Below are positions 1 through 8,497 of a stretch of DNA of 20,093 nucleotides, in pieces. The translations under genes and the position numbers were made by a program. How positions within the stretch are numbered: the first letter of the stretch is position 1; every line of letters starts with the position of its first letter. This stretch comes from Poteriospumella lacustris (taxonomy: Eukaryota > Sar > Chrysophyceae > Chromulinales > Dinobryaceae). Below the pieces are notes generated by a model that did not search any database, was not told where the DNA came from, and saw only the letters and a program-made list of their open reading frames with translations. Location: the NCBI GenBank assembly GCA_008000375.1, contig SMOI01000503.1:1-20093 (forward strand), given 5' to 3'.

Positions 1-33
1 GTGGGTTTTCTATCGTCCGCCGTTGTTTCCGTC

Positions 34-534
34 GATGCGAACAGCACACGAGTGGTCGGGGGAAATGAAAGCGAATGTTGCGCAATCCGACGGTGCTCGA
101 AGAAAAAGACAAGCTCTCGCTTGAACATGGATCGAAGCTGCAACCGCCGTATAATTAACGACGGAACTCCACCTCCGTTGTTGTGCAAGGCTGTTTGACG
201 GATATGTTTTGATAGACCATGGCGGTGTTGTGACCGACGGGGATACGACCGCAGCGTGAATATGATGAGGGGGAGTATCGTCCATCGGTGGTGCGCTTAA
301 TGTTCCTGTTGTGTCGATGCCCAACCCACAAGATCGATGAGGGTCGGAGCGGCACACAGCAGGTACAATAAACACACACCACCAACGGTCGATGCTCTCC
401 CACACTCGCGGTTTCCATCGCCCTATCGCTTCCAGCTCAAGCGAGAGCGGGTCGTTTATCTCCAAACACCGACGGATTGCGCAAACTTCGCGTTCAACCC
501 CCCCCACCAACACCACTCGTGTGCTGTTCGCATC
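34..534. repeat. Long imperfect palindrome of A1
   Basis: The 22 bases at 34-55 (GATGCGAACAGC...GAGTGG) are the exact reverse complement of 513-534. Similarity continues inward to a centre near 284: TATCGTCCATCGGTGGTG on plus at about 278 pairs with GCATCGACCGTTGGTGGTG read on minus from about 400. Plus-arm peptide VDANSTRVVGG and minus-arm peptide ADANSTRVVLVGG are alike, so a coding segment was duplicated head-to-head. Confidence 0.85.
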
Positions 535-738
535 GGCACCCCACCGCAAACGCCATAGACGCGGCCAGCGATTGAAACACACCTTCTCGCGGTGGTTCGG
601 GAGAGGCGGCCAGGCAGCCAGGAGGCCAGGCGACCAGCAGACGGCCGTGGTGGCGTCCAGTGTGCAGGGCGTGGTTTGCGTGACTTCGTCACTGACTCCG
701 TCGAAGAGGAGGAGGAATAGGACCCGGCTGACTCTCCA

Positions 739-1212
739 CTACAACACGCATTAGTATCGCTGCCTGCCCCCAACGAGTATCGCATGTAACGAAATGGGAA
801 ACACCAGCAGCGTGCATAAACTTACTTGGGGTGGTGTGAGCTGGCGGTGTTGAATCCAGATGTCTGCGGCTGTCAACGATCGCAGCAGCCGTATCTGCCG
901 CCGCCACAGCCGCACCTACCTCTGAGTCGTTCCATCGGACACCATTTGATACAGCGAACGTTCATGCAGGGAACTGGGAAGCATACAACAGTTGGGGCTC
1001 GTTGCGTTAAACGCCTGCAACGTCACCCGGTCCTGTTCCACTGCCCGAGCGGTCGCGTTATCGAAAGGTGTCGGGCGAAAGACGTTTGAGGTAGGTGCGA
1101 CAGGCGGAGGTAATACGGCTGGTGCATCATCCGGGGAGAACATCCACAGACGACGTTCAGCGATTGGTCCATGCGAAAAGAAACAGCCGCACTGGGCGAT
1201 CACTAATCCACG
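739..1212 (-). pseudogene. Minus-strand exon-intron remnant in A1
   Basis: Read on the minus strand, a pyrimidine-rich TTCTGTTGCAG acceptor precedes an open block of 293 nt (1212 to 920) that ends in AGAG followed by GTAGGT. It encodes peptides such as RLWMFSPDDAPAVLPPPVAP and NVFRPTPFDNATARAVEQ. Another donor, GTAAGT, lies at 825-820. A TACTAAT branch box (756-750) with a TTGTAG acceptor ending at 739 follows, defining an 87-nt or a 181-nt intron. The 181-nt choice keeps a frame open to 456 (peptide SAGSYSSSSSTESVTKS). The 87-nt choice soon meets a stop. The function is unknown. The signals are typical spliceosomal ones, but coding potential was judged by eye only. Confidence 0.35.
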
Positions 1213-1367
1213 CTGCAACAGAAGAGGAGCTAGCCGCCCAATCGAATGTGTGTGGAGATAGCACGCCAATCGAGCAGCTTCCATTGCCGAAACAGTGGAA
1301 CTTATGATGGTATCCCAATCAATTGTGAGTTCTCGTGTGCAATAAAATGTCATGATCAGGTACATCC

Positions 1368-1391
1368 TTGACTCGTAAGTCAAATGAGTCA
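1368..1391. promoter_or_regulatory. TGACT-type dyad plus third half-site (A1)
   Basis: TTGACT-CGTA-AGTCAA at 1368-1383 is followed by TGAGTCA at 1385-1391. The latter equals the AP-1/Gcn4 bZIP consensus. A regulatory role is inference. Confidence 0.4.
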
Positions 1392-1540
1392 GGGTGTTGG
1401 AATCAGTCAAAATCTCGACGGCGCCCATCATTGAATCGTTGAGAGAGTTGATCGTTGAGCGTTGCCGCCGTCGGGTCGATGAGGGAGAGCGACCGCCGTC
1501 GTCATCATGCACCGGCGCTGCAGCGGATGTCGCAGGTCAC

Positions 1541-1600
1541 TGTCTCTTGTCTCTTGTCTCTTGTCTCTTGTCTCCTGTCTCTGGTCGCTGGTCTATTGTC
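1541..1600 (+). repeat. GTCTCTT microsatellite (A1)
   Basis: About seven to eight units of TGTCTCT with late variants (CCTGTCTCTGGTCGC). Related tracts lie at 3462-3480, 5555-5607 and 7899-7958. Confidence 0.9.
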
Positions 1601-2062
1601 GTGTTCTTATCTTATCTGTTACAATTCCTTACGCCCACTTGTGGCCGCCACATGCACCGTGTGTCGCTGCTGGCTGCTCTATAACCCCCCTCCACCCGTC
1701 ACCACTGTAGAACCGTACATCCCCCCCCCCCACAAACCGACTCACACACATAGGTGCAGGACACGTCATTGCCTCTCCGCTCCACAGTAATACGCGTATC
1801 TCAGTGTCTATGTTCATGAGCGGCCCATCTTCGCGGCCTGTGCCAGACGTTGCTCAAACAACAACGGTGATTACGGTGAATGCACTGCCCAAACGGTGGT
1901 TTAGTGATGTTTGCCGACGCTTTGGTAACTGTCTTGCCGCGCAACACGTGGTGCGCTCAAGACATCAATCGCTTTGCCGCTTGCTGTCACGTTGACGGTG
2001 CGGTGCAGTCTGAGGGACATGAACTAGCAGCAGCCGGGTAGGAGAAACCGCTGGGGTTTCTA

Positions 2063-2761
2063 TTGCCCACCGATGGCGCCGTCGATGCGAAACACATACG
2101 TGTGGTGGGGGAGATGAAAGCGAATCTGCGCAATCCGACGGCGTTTGCAGAGAAGGACCAGCTGTTGATTGAGATGGAAGTGTTACGTCAGCTGCAACCG
2201 CCTGGTCAACGGGACTCCGTTGTGGTTCAAGGCTTTTTGACCGATCTGTTTTGTCTGAACATGGCGATGTTGCGGCCGACGGGGACACGACCGCAAGAGG
2301 GTGCGAGCATCGTCCATTGGTGGCGCGCGTCGTGTCCTTGTTGTGTCGATACCCAGCCCACTGCCCGCTGTGGGGGTCAGAGCGGCACACAGCAAAAACA
2401 ATACAACGCACCACCAATGGACGCTGCTCCAACAGTCGCGATGCCATCAGAAACAAACACGCGGCGGCCCTTCCTGGTCGGCCACAACATCGCTATGTTC
2501 AACCATAACAGATCGGTCAGCAAGCCTTTCGCTACAACGGAGGAGGCGGAGCACGGTCGAGGTAACACAACGGCGGATGCTTCCATCTCAAGCAAGAGCT
2601 TGTCGTTCTCTGCAAACACCATCAGATTTCTCAAAAACGCTTTCATTCAATTGGCGATTGCCAATCTTCCACGCTGCAACAGCCGCAGCTTGCAGCCCAA
2701 TCGAACGTGTGTGGAGATAGCACCCGAATCGAACAACGGACTATCCCAATCTCAATTGTGA
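2063..2761 (+). CDS. Longest open frame of the repeat family, through the B1 palindrome (232 codons, function unknown)
   Basis: I do not recognise this protein. It is the best-preserved version of a frame found in other monomers, where frameshifts or stops break it. The counterpart B2 frame 8428-8640 stops after LTDMF, A2 3967-4155 also ends at TDMF, and A3 6172 onward keeps LTDLFCLN. Shared peptides include KANLRNP, EKDQL, LQPP, LTDLFCLN and RPTGIRPQ. The first about 75 residues look protein-like, with alternating charged and hydrophobic residues. After about residue 110 the frame crosses the palindrome centre and reads the opposite arm backwards, so the second half is probably not meaningful. 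The segment upstream in the tail module (peptides CVEGIHRFAAFC and GHELAAAVQEKPLSGFADVG in A3/B2) may be the missing N-terminal part. The start codon shown is only the first in frame. A decayed gene is more likely than an active one. Confidence 0.25.
   Translation: MPTDGAVDAKHIRVVGEMKANLRNPTAFAEKDQLLIEMEVLRQLQPPGQRDSVVVQGFLTDLFCLNMAMLRPTGTRPQEGASIVHWWRASCPCCVDTQPTARCGGQSGTQQKQYNAPPMDAAPTVAMPSETNTRRPFLVGHNIAMFNHNRSVSKPFATTEEAEHGRGNTTADASISSKSLSFSANTIRFLKNAFIQLAIANLPRCNSRSLQPNRTCVEIAPESNNGLSQSQL
2113..2646. repeat. Long imperfect palindrome of B1
   Basis: The arms are similar as DNA and as protein. Plus from 2113 encodes MKANLRNPTAFAEKDQLLIE and minus from 2646 encodes MKAFLRNLMVFAENDKLLLE. 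Further in, plus SVVVQGFLTDLFCLNMAMLR matches minus SVVAKGLLTDLLWLNIAMLW. The centre lies near 2380. Confidence 0.85.
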
Positions 2762-2798
2762 TTTCTCGTTTGCAACTGGCTGTCATGATCAGAACATC

Positions 2799-2823
2799 TT
2801 TGACGCGTTCGTCAAATGCGTCA
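2799..2823. promoter_or_regulatory. TGACG-type dyad plus third half-site (B1)
   Basis: TTTGACG-CGTT-CGTCAAA at 2799-2816 is followed by TGCGTCA at 2817-2823. All three half-sites have changed from the A-type TGACT to TGACG in step, resembling ATF/CREB half-sites. Confidence 0.4.
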
Positions 2824-2958
2824 GGGTGTTGGAATCAGTCAAAGTCTCCACGGCGTCCATCGTTGATCGTTGATCGTTGATCGTTGAGCGAGCGTTGACC
2901 GGCAACCGCCGTCGGGGAGAGCGACCGCCGTCGTCATCGGCGCTTCATCGGATGTCGC

Positions 2959-3306
2959 ATTCCTTCACCGTAATCACAACGTCCAGCACAAGCCGCGAAG
3001 ATGGGCCATCTCGCTCATGAACGAGTGACAGCGATCCTGGTCATTGATCATTTGCCTGGCCCTGATGCACATGATATTCAGTATTCTATTGGCAGCGTCG
3101 CCCAGCAAGAGGGACAACTTTTGGAAGCAGTGTATGACGATGGACCGAAGGAGGCTTTGGTCGCAAAATTGAGGGACACATGGTTCCAATTAAGTGCGAA
3201 AATTGTTGTTAAACCAGGCCATAGACATAGACACTGTAACGGTGACATAGACACTGAATTGCGCGTATTACTATAGGCAAAGACGTGTCCTGCACCTATG
3301 GGGATG
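2959..3306 (-). repeat. Inverted tail segment in B1, facing its direct copy at about 3608-3765
   Basis: GCATTCCTTCACCGTAATCA (2957-2976) to GTCCTGCACCTATGGGGATG (3287-3306) is the reverse complement of the direct tail (CATAGGTGCAGGACACGTC at 3620 to ATTACGGTAAAGGAATGC near 3767). The two arms flank about 300 bp and could form a foldback. The left arm alone contains the insertion at 3047-3205. Confidence 0.85.
3047..3205. other. Insertion of about 159 bp in the inverted arm of B1, ATTG at both ends
   Basis: The direct arm reads ...CCTGGTCATTG-TTGTGAAACCAGG without a break. The inverted arm has about 159 extra bases between ATTG (3043-3046) and ATTG (3202-3205). The insert carries an open frame (peptides PGPDAHDIQYSIGSVAQQEG and LEAVYDDGPKEALVAKLRDT) that looks like a helical protein fragment. 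Either it is an insertion with a 4-bp direct repeat or the other copies lost it. The function is unknown. Confidence 0.55.
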
Positions 3307-3977
3307 TTCGTCAAATGAACCAGGGTGTTGGAATCAGCCAAAGTCTCCACGGCGCCCATCGTTGAGAGAGTTGATCGTTGAGCGTTGACCGTCGTTGCCG
3401 CCGTCGGGTCGATGAGGGAGAGCGACCGCCGTCGTCGTCATGCACCGGCGCTGCATCGGATGTCTCTTGTCTCTTGTCAATTCCTTACGTCCCACTGGAG
3501 GCCACCGCATGCACCTTGCCCCTTTGACGACGGTCACCGCGGCTCTCGCTGCTGGCTAACATATAACCCCCCCCCCGACCCGTCGCCACTGTAGAAATGT
3601 ACGTACCCTATTCACATCCCATAGGTGCAGGACACGTCTTTGCCTCTCCGCTCCATAGTAATACGCGTAACTCAGTATCTATGTCACCGTTACAGTGTCT
3701 ATGACCTGGTTTCACAACAATGACCAGGATCGCTGTCGGTGGACGTGGTGATTACGGTAAAGGAATGCACTGCCCACACGGTGGTTTTGCCGACGCCTGG
3801 GTATCTGTCTTGCCGCGCAACACGTGGTGCGTTGAGGGTATCCATCGCTTGCCGCTTTCTGTCACGTTGACGGTACGGTGCGCTCTGAGGGACATGAACT
3901 AGCAGCAGCCGTGCAGGGGAAACCGCTGTCTGGCTTTGCCGATGTGGGGCTTTCTAACGCCTGCCGTTGGTGCCGTC

Positions 3978-4579
3978 GATGCGAACAGCACACGAGTGGT
4001 TGGGGGAAATGAAAGCGAATCTGCGCAATCCGGCACTGCTTGGAGAGAAAGACAAGCTCTCGCTTGAACATGGATCGAAGCTGCAACCGCCGTATAAGCG
4101 TCGACGGGGCTCCACCTCCGTTGAGGTGAACAGCTCTTGGACGGATATGTTTTGATAGACCATGGCGGTGGTGTAGCCAGGGCGTCAGGGAAACGACAGC
4201 AGCGTGAATATGATGAGGGGGGAGAGCATCGTCCATTGGTGGTGCGATTATGGTTCCTGTTGTCGATACGCAGCCCAGGGGTCAGAGCGGCACACAGCAG
4301 GAACAATAACCACACACCACCAACGGTCGCTGCTCTCTCACACTCGCGGTGCCATCAGAAATAAACACGCGGCGGCCCTTCCCGGTCGGCCACAACATCG
4401 CGATGTTCAATCACAACACAGATCGGTCAGAAAGCCTCTCACCACAACGGAGGAGGTAGAGTGCCGCGTCGACGTGACGGCGGTTGCAGCTGACGTACCG
4501 CTGGTCTTTAATCTGCAAACGCCGTCGAAATGCTCGGATTCGCTTGCATCCCCCCAACCACTCGTGTCTTGTTTGCATC
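3978..4579. repeat. Long imperfect palindrome of A2
   Basis: The left tip GATGCGAACAGCACACGAG at 3978 pairs with CTCGTGTCTTGTTTGCATC ending at 4579. Inner parts also match in inverted orientation, for example GACCATGGCGGTG near 4158 versus CGGCCACAACATCGCGATG near 4386. It is equivalent to the much shorter A4 palindrome. Confidence 0.75.
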
Positions 4580-4899
4580 GTGGGCGGACGTTATAAGCGG
4601 CAAGAGATTAAAACGTACCCAGTAGACGGTCAGGCGGCCAGCACAACGGCCGTACCCGAAGCGACGACCGACAGCAACGAGGAGGAGGAATGGCACCTGA
4701 CCGACTCTCCGTCCTGCGACGTGTGCGAAGACTCTCCGATGGGTATCGCCGCCTGCCCTAACGAGTAACGCGTGCACGTAAATGGGAAACAGCTGCGTGA
4801 ATACACTTACTTGGGCGGTGGTGTGCGCTGGTGAGTTCGAGTCCAGATGTCTTCGGCGATCGCAGCAGCCGTATCTGCCGCCGCCACAGCCGCACCTAC

Positions 4900-5192
4900 C
4901 TCTGAGTCGTTCCATCGGACACCATTTGAAACTGCGAACGTTCATGCAGGGAACTGGGAAGCATACAGCAGTTGGGGCTCGTTGCGTTAAACGCCTGTAA
5001 TGACTCCCGGGCCTGTTCCACTGCCCGAGCGGTCGCGTTATCGAAAGGTGTCGGGCGAAAGACGTTTGAGGTAGGTGCGACAGGCGGAGGTAATACGGCT
5101 GGTGCATCATCCGGGGAGAACATCCACAGACGACGTTGAGCGATTGGTTCATGCGAAAAGAAACAGCCGCACTAGGCGATCACTCATCCACG
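4900..5192 (-). pseudogene. Exon-like block, copy in A2, broken
   Basis: This block is again exactly 293 nt between CTATTGCAG and the GTAGGT donor. The phase used in A1 starts CGT GGA TGA and meets a second stop (TAG) three codons later. Downstream peptides are still recognisable (VAPTSNVFRPTPFDNATARA, MLPSSLHERS). The GTAAGT box is kept near 4805-4815, but the TACTAAT branch is replaced by TACCCAT. I read this copy as dead. Confidence 0.4.
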
Positions 5193-5421
5193 CTGCAATA
5201 GTTGCAGCTTGCAGCCCAATCAAGCAGCTTCAATTGCTGCAGGAATACCACCAATGGTATGATGGGATTGGTTGATGGTCGTTTGTGTGAGAATGTAGTC
5301 ATATGCTCAAGCCAATGACGTCGCTGGACGAACGAAGGCAACTTTCAATCTCATTCGCTGACCATCCCGATCTCAACTGTGATTTCTGCTGCGCAACTGG
5401 CTGTCATGATCCAGTACATCC

Positions 5422-5445
5422 TTGACTCGTAAGTCAAATGCCTCA
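5422..5445. promoter_or_regulatory. TGACT-type dyad (A2)
   Basis: TTGACT-CGTA-AGTCAA is intact. The third half-site has decayed to TGCCTCA. Confidence 0.35.
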
Positions 5446-5554
5446 GGGTGTTCGAATCAGTCAAAGTCTCCACGGCGTCCATCGTTTGACCGTCGTTGCC
5501 GCCGTCGTGGGGAGAGCGACCGCCATCGTCATCATGCACCGGCGCTGCATCGGA

Positions 5555-5607
5555 TGTCTCTTGTCTCTTGTCTCTTGTCTCTTGTCTCTTGTCTCTGGTC
5601 TCTTGTC
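5555..5607 (+). repeat. GTCTCTT microsatellite (A2)
   Basis: Same 7-mer tract as in A1 with a different unit count and fewer variants. Confidence 0.9.
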
Positions 5608-6148
5608 GTGTTCTTATCTTATCTGTTACAATTCCTTACGCCCACTTGTGGCCGCCACATGCACCGTGTGTCGCTGCTGGCTGCTCTATAACCCCCCTCC
5701 ACCCGTCACCACTGTAGAACCGTACATCCCCCCCCCCCACAAACCGACTCACACACATAGGTGCAGGACACGTCATTGCCTCTCCGCTCCACAGTAATAC
5801 GCGTATCTCAGTGTCTATGTTCGTGTCTATGTTCATGAGCGAGACGGCCCATCTTCGCGACCTGTGCTGGACGTTGCTCAAACAACAACGGTGATTATGG
5901 TGAAGGAATGCACTGCCCAAAACGGTGGTTTAGTGGTGTTTGCCGACGCTTTGGTAACTGTCTTGCCGAGCAACACGTTATGCGTCGAGGGTATCCATCG
6001 CTTTGCCGCTTTCTGTCACATTGACGGAGCGGTGCGGAGCATCTTGATACCCTCTGCGCGACATGAACTAGCAGCAACAGCAGCGCAGGATACAACTCGG
6101 TCCGGCTTTGCCGATGTGGGGTTTCTATCGTCCGCCGTTGTTGCCGTC

Positions 6149-6773
6149 GATGCGAACAGCACACGTGTGGTTTGGGCAATCCGACGGAGCTTGAAGAGAG
6201 AGACCAGCTCTCGCTTGAAAACGGATCGAAGCTGCAACCGCCGTTACGTCGACGAGGCTTCTCCTCTGGGGTGAAAGGCACTCTCACCGATCTGTTTTGT
6301 TTGAACAGGGCGGTTGTGAGGCCGACGGGGATACGACCGCAGCGTGGTTATGATGGCACCGCGACAGGGTGCGAGCATCGTCCATCGGTGGTGCGCTTAT
6401 TATTCTTGATGTGTCGATACCCAACCCACAGGCTCGGTGGGGGTCAGAGCGGCACACAGCAAAAAACAATAAAACGCGCCAACAATGGGCGAGGCTCTCC
6501 CACACTCGCGATACCATCAGAAACAAACACGCGGCGGCCTTTTCCGGTCGGCCACAACATCGCGATGTTCAATCACAACACAGATCGGTCAACAAGCCCT
6601 TTCACCACCACGGAGGAGGTAGAGCGGTCCCGTCGAGGTACCGCAACGGCGGATGCAGCTGCCGTATCGCCTCCGTCTCAAGCGTGAGCGGGTCGTTTCT
6701 CTGCAACCACCGTCCGATTTCGCAAAATTCGCGTTCATTACCCCACCGCCACTATTCGTGTGCTGTTCGCATC
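6149..6773. repeat. Long imperfect palindrome of A3
   Basis: The left tip GATGCGAACAGCACACG (6149) pairs with CGTGTGCTGTTCGCATC (ending 6773). The inner boxes CACTCTCACCGATCTGTTTTG (near 6279) and CAGATCGGTCAACAAGC (near 6580) also face each other in inverted orientation. Confidence 0.75.
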
Positions 6774-6964
6774 GCCACCGCAAACACCATAGACGTGGCA
6801 AGCGATTGAAACATACAGTACATTGCCCGCGGTGGTTCGGGATAGGCGGCCGGGCGGCCAGGCGGCCAGCAGACGGTCGTGGTGGCGGCCAGTGTGTAGG
6901 GCGTGGTTTGCGCGATGTCGCTGCCTCCGTCGATGAGAAGGACAGGGCCCTGGCGGACTCTCCA

Positions 6965-7458
6965 CTAAAAAGCCATTAGTATCGCTGCCTGCCCCCAAGG
7001 AGTATTGCATGTAACGAAATGGGAAACAACAGCAGCGTGCATATACTTACTAGGGTTGGGGTGGGGGTGTGGATTGTGCTGATGAGCTGGTGGTGTTGAA
7101 TCCAGATGTCTTCGGCTGTCAACGATAGCAGCAGCCATATCGGCCGCCGCCACAGCCGTACCGACCTCTGAGTCGTTCCATCGGACACTGTTGGACACAG
7201 CAAAGGTTCATGCAGGGAACTGGGAAGCATAGCTTTTAGGCGCGTTGCAGCAGTATACGCCTGTAATGACTCCCAGGCCTGTTCCACTGCCCGAGCGGTC
7301 ACAACAGCAAATAGTGTCCGGCGAAAGACGTTTGAGGTAGGTGCGACTACTGCAGCTGCTACGACTGGTGAAGCATCCGGGAAGAACATCCACAGACGAG
7401 TTACAGCGATTGGTTCATGCGAACAGAAACAGCCGCACTGGGCGACAGCCCATCCACG
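6965..7458 (-). pseudogene. Exon-intron remnant in A3, most open copy
   Basis: The 293-nt block runs from 7458 to 7166 on the minus strand and is fully open (RGWAVAQCGC, LWMFFPDASPVVAAAVVAPT). Its GTAGGT donor has changed to GTCGGT. The second donor GTAAGT (7050-7045), the TACTAAT box and a TTTTTAG acceptor (ending 6965) are intact and define an 86-nt intron, although the bases between branch and acceptor differ from A1. Splicing this intron joins ...PNP to an open frame (ESPPGPCPSHRRR... to GGDANSTRIVAVG) that ends inside the palindrome arm. The product is unknown. Confidence 0.35.
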
Positions 7459-7725
7459 CTGCAACAGTTGCAGCTTGCAGCCCAATCGAACGTGGGTGGA
7501 GATAGCACCCCAATCGAGCAGCTTCCTTTGCTGCAGCAGTGGAACTTATGATGATATCGGTTGATGAGCTTTGGTGCGAGAATGCTCAATAGCGTCACGA
7601 AGTAGTCATATGCTCGAACCAATGACATCGCTGGACGAACGAAGGCAACTTTCCATCTCATTCGCTGACCATCCCAATCAATTGTGATTTATCGTGTGCA
7701 ACTGGCTGTCGTGATCGGTACATCC

Positions 7726-7749
7726 TTGACTCGTAAGTCAAATGAGTCA
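7726..7749. promoter_or_regulatory. TGACT-type dyad plus third half-site (A3)
   Basis: Same arrangement as A1: TTGACT-CGTA-AGTCAA followed by TGAGTCA at 7743-7749. Confidence 0.4.
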
Positions 7750-7898
7750 GGGTGTTGGAATCAGTCAAAATCTCGACGGCGCCCATCATTGAATCGTTGA
7801 GAGAGTTGATCGTTGAGCGTTGCCGCCGTCGGGTCGATGAGGGAGAGCGACCGCCGTCGTCATCATGCACCGGCGCTGCAGCGGATGTCGCAGGTCAC

Positions 7899-7958
7899 TG
7901 TCTCTTGTCTCTTGTCTCTTGTCTCTTGTCTCCTGTCTCTGGTCGCTGGTCTATTGTC
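7899..7958 (+). repeat. GTCTCTT microsatellite (A3)
   Basis: The tract has the same length and variant pattern as in A1, as expected if the A1 and A3 tails were copied recently. Confidence 0.9.
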
Positions 7959-8497
7959 GTGTTCTTATCTTATCTGTTACAATTCCTTACGCCCACTTGT
8001 GGCCGCCACATGCACCGTGTGTCGCTGCTGGCTGCTCTATAACCCCCCTCCACCCGTCACCACTGTAGAACCGTACATCCCCCCCCCCCACAAACCGACT
8101 CACACACATAGGTGCAGGACACGTCATTGCCTCTCCGCTCCACAGTAATACGCGTATCTCAGTGTCTATGTTCATGAGCGAGACGGCCCATCTTCGCGGC
8201 CTGTGCCAGACGTTGCTCAAACAACAACGGTGATTATGGTGAAGGAATGCACTGCCCAAACGGTGGTTCAGTGGTGTTTGCCGACGCTTTGGTAACTGTC
8301 TTGCCGAGCAACACGTGGTGTGTTGAGGGTATCCATCGCTTTGCCGCTTTCTGTCACGTTGACGGTGCGGTGCGCTCTGAGGGACATGAACTAGCAGCAG
8401 CCGTGCAGGAGAAACCGCTGTCCGGCTTTGCCGATGTGGGGTTTTCTATTGCCCGCCGTTGTTGCCGTTGATGCGAAACACATACGTGCAGTTGGGG

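Larger units (their letters stand above)
1..2058 (+). repeat. Monomer A1 (A-type, 5' end cut by window)
   Basis: Module order is palindrome (34-534), minus-strand exon/intron-like block (about 590-1260), dyad motif (1368-1391), 7-mer microsatellite, C-tract and tail to about 2040. Its tail from 1394 to about 1812 appears identical to 7752-8170 of A3, suggesting very recent copying or gene conversion. It differs shortly afterwards by a six-base gap (GAGCGGCCC here, GAGCGAGACGGCCC in A3). Confidence 0.85.
2059..3950 (+). repeat. Monomer B1 (B-type, lacks the exon block, carries an inverted tail segment)
   Basis: This monomer begins like A-type units but lacks the sequence equivalent to about 545-1200 of A1. 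It keeps the last part of that block (2669-2790). The tail module starts at about 2800 and is interrupted at about 2958 by an inverted copy of the tail middle (2959-3306). It then restarts in direct orientation at 3307 (TTCGTCAAATG) and runs complete to about 3950. It is nearly identical to B2 from about 2700 to 3306. Confidence 0.85.
3951..6120 (+). repeat. Monomer A2 (A'-type)
   Basis: The opening variant (CTTTCTAACGCCTGCCGTTG, 3950-3969) is shared only with A4, which pairs A2 with A4 in the higher-order repeat. It contains a palindrome (3978-4579), the exon-like block with in-frame stops, the dyad (5422-5445), the GTCTCTT microsatellite (5555-5607), an 11-base C-tract (5728-5738) and a full tail. 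Confidence 0.85.
6121..8445 (+). repeat. Monomer A3 (A-type, counterpart of A1)
   Basis: This is the longest monomer. The palindrome spans 6149-6773 and the exon-like block 7166-7458, with a downstream intron-like segment 6965-7050. The dyad (7726-7749), microsatellite (7899-7958) and C-tract (8079-8089) are all intact. The stretch 7752-8170 matches A1 apparently without change, while the palindrome and exon block have diverged far more from A1. Confidence 0.85.

Noticed and set aside
1544-1575. CRISPR-like short repeats
   Set aside because: The units are 7-mers in direct tandem without spacers, so this is a microsatellite.
2113-2330. Protein-kinase N-lobe resemblance (KA...EKDQLLIEMEVLRQL)
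   Set aside because: No glycine loop, HRD or DFG motif can be found in any frame or copy, so the likeness is too short to support.
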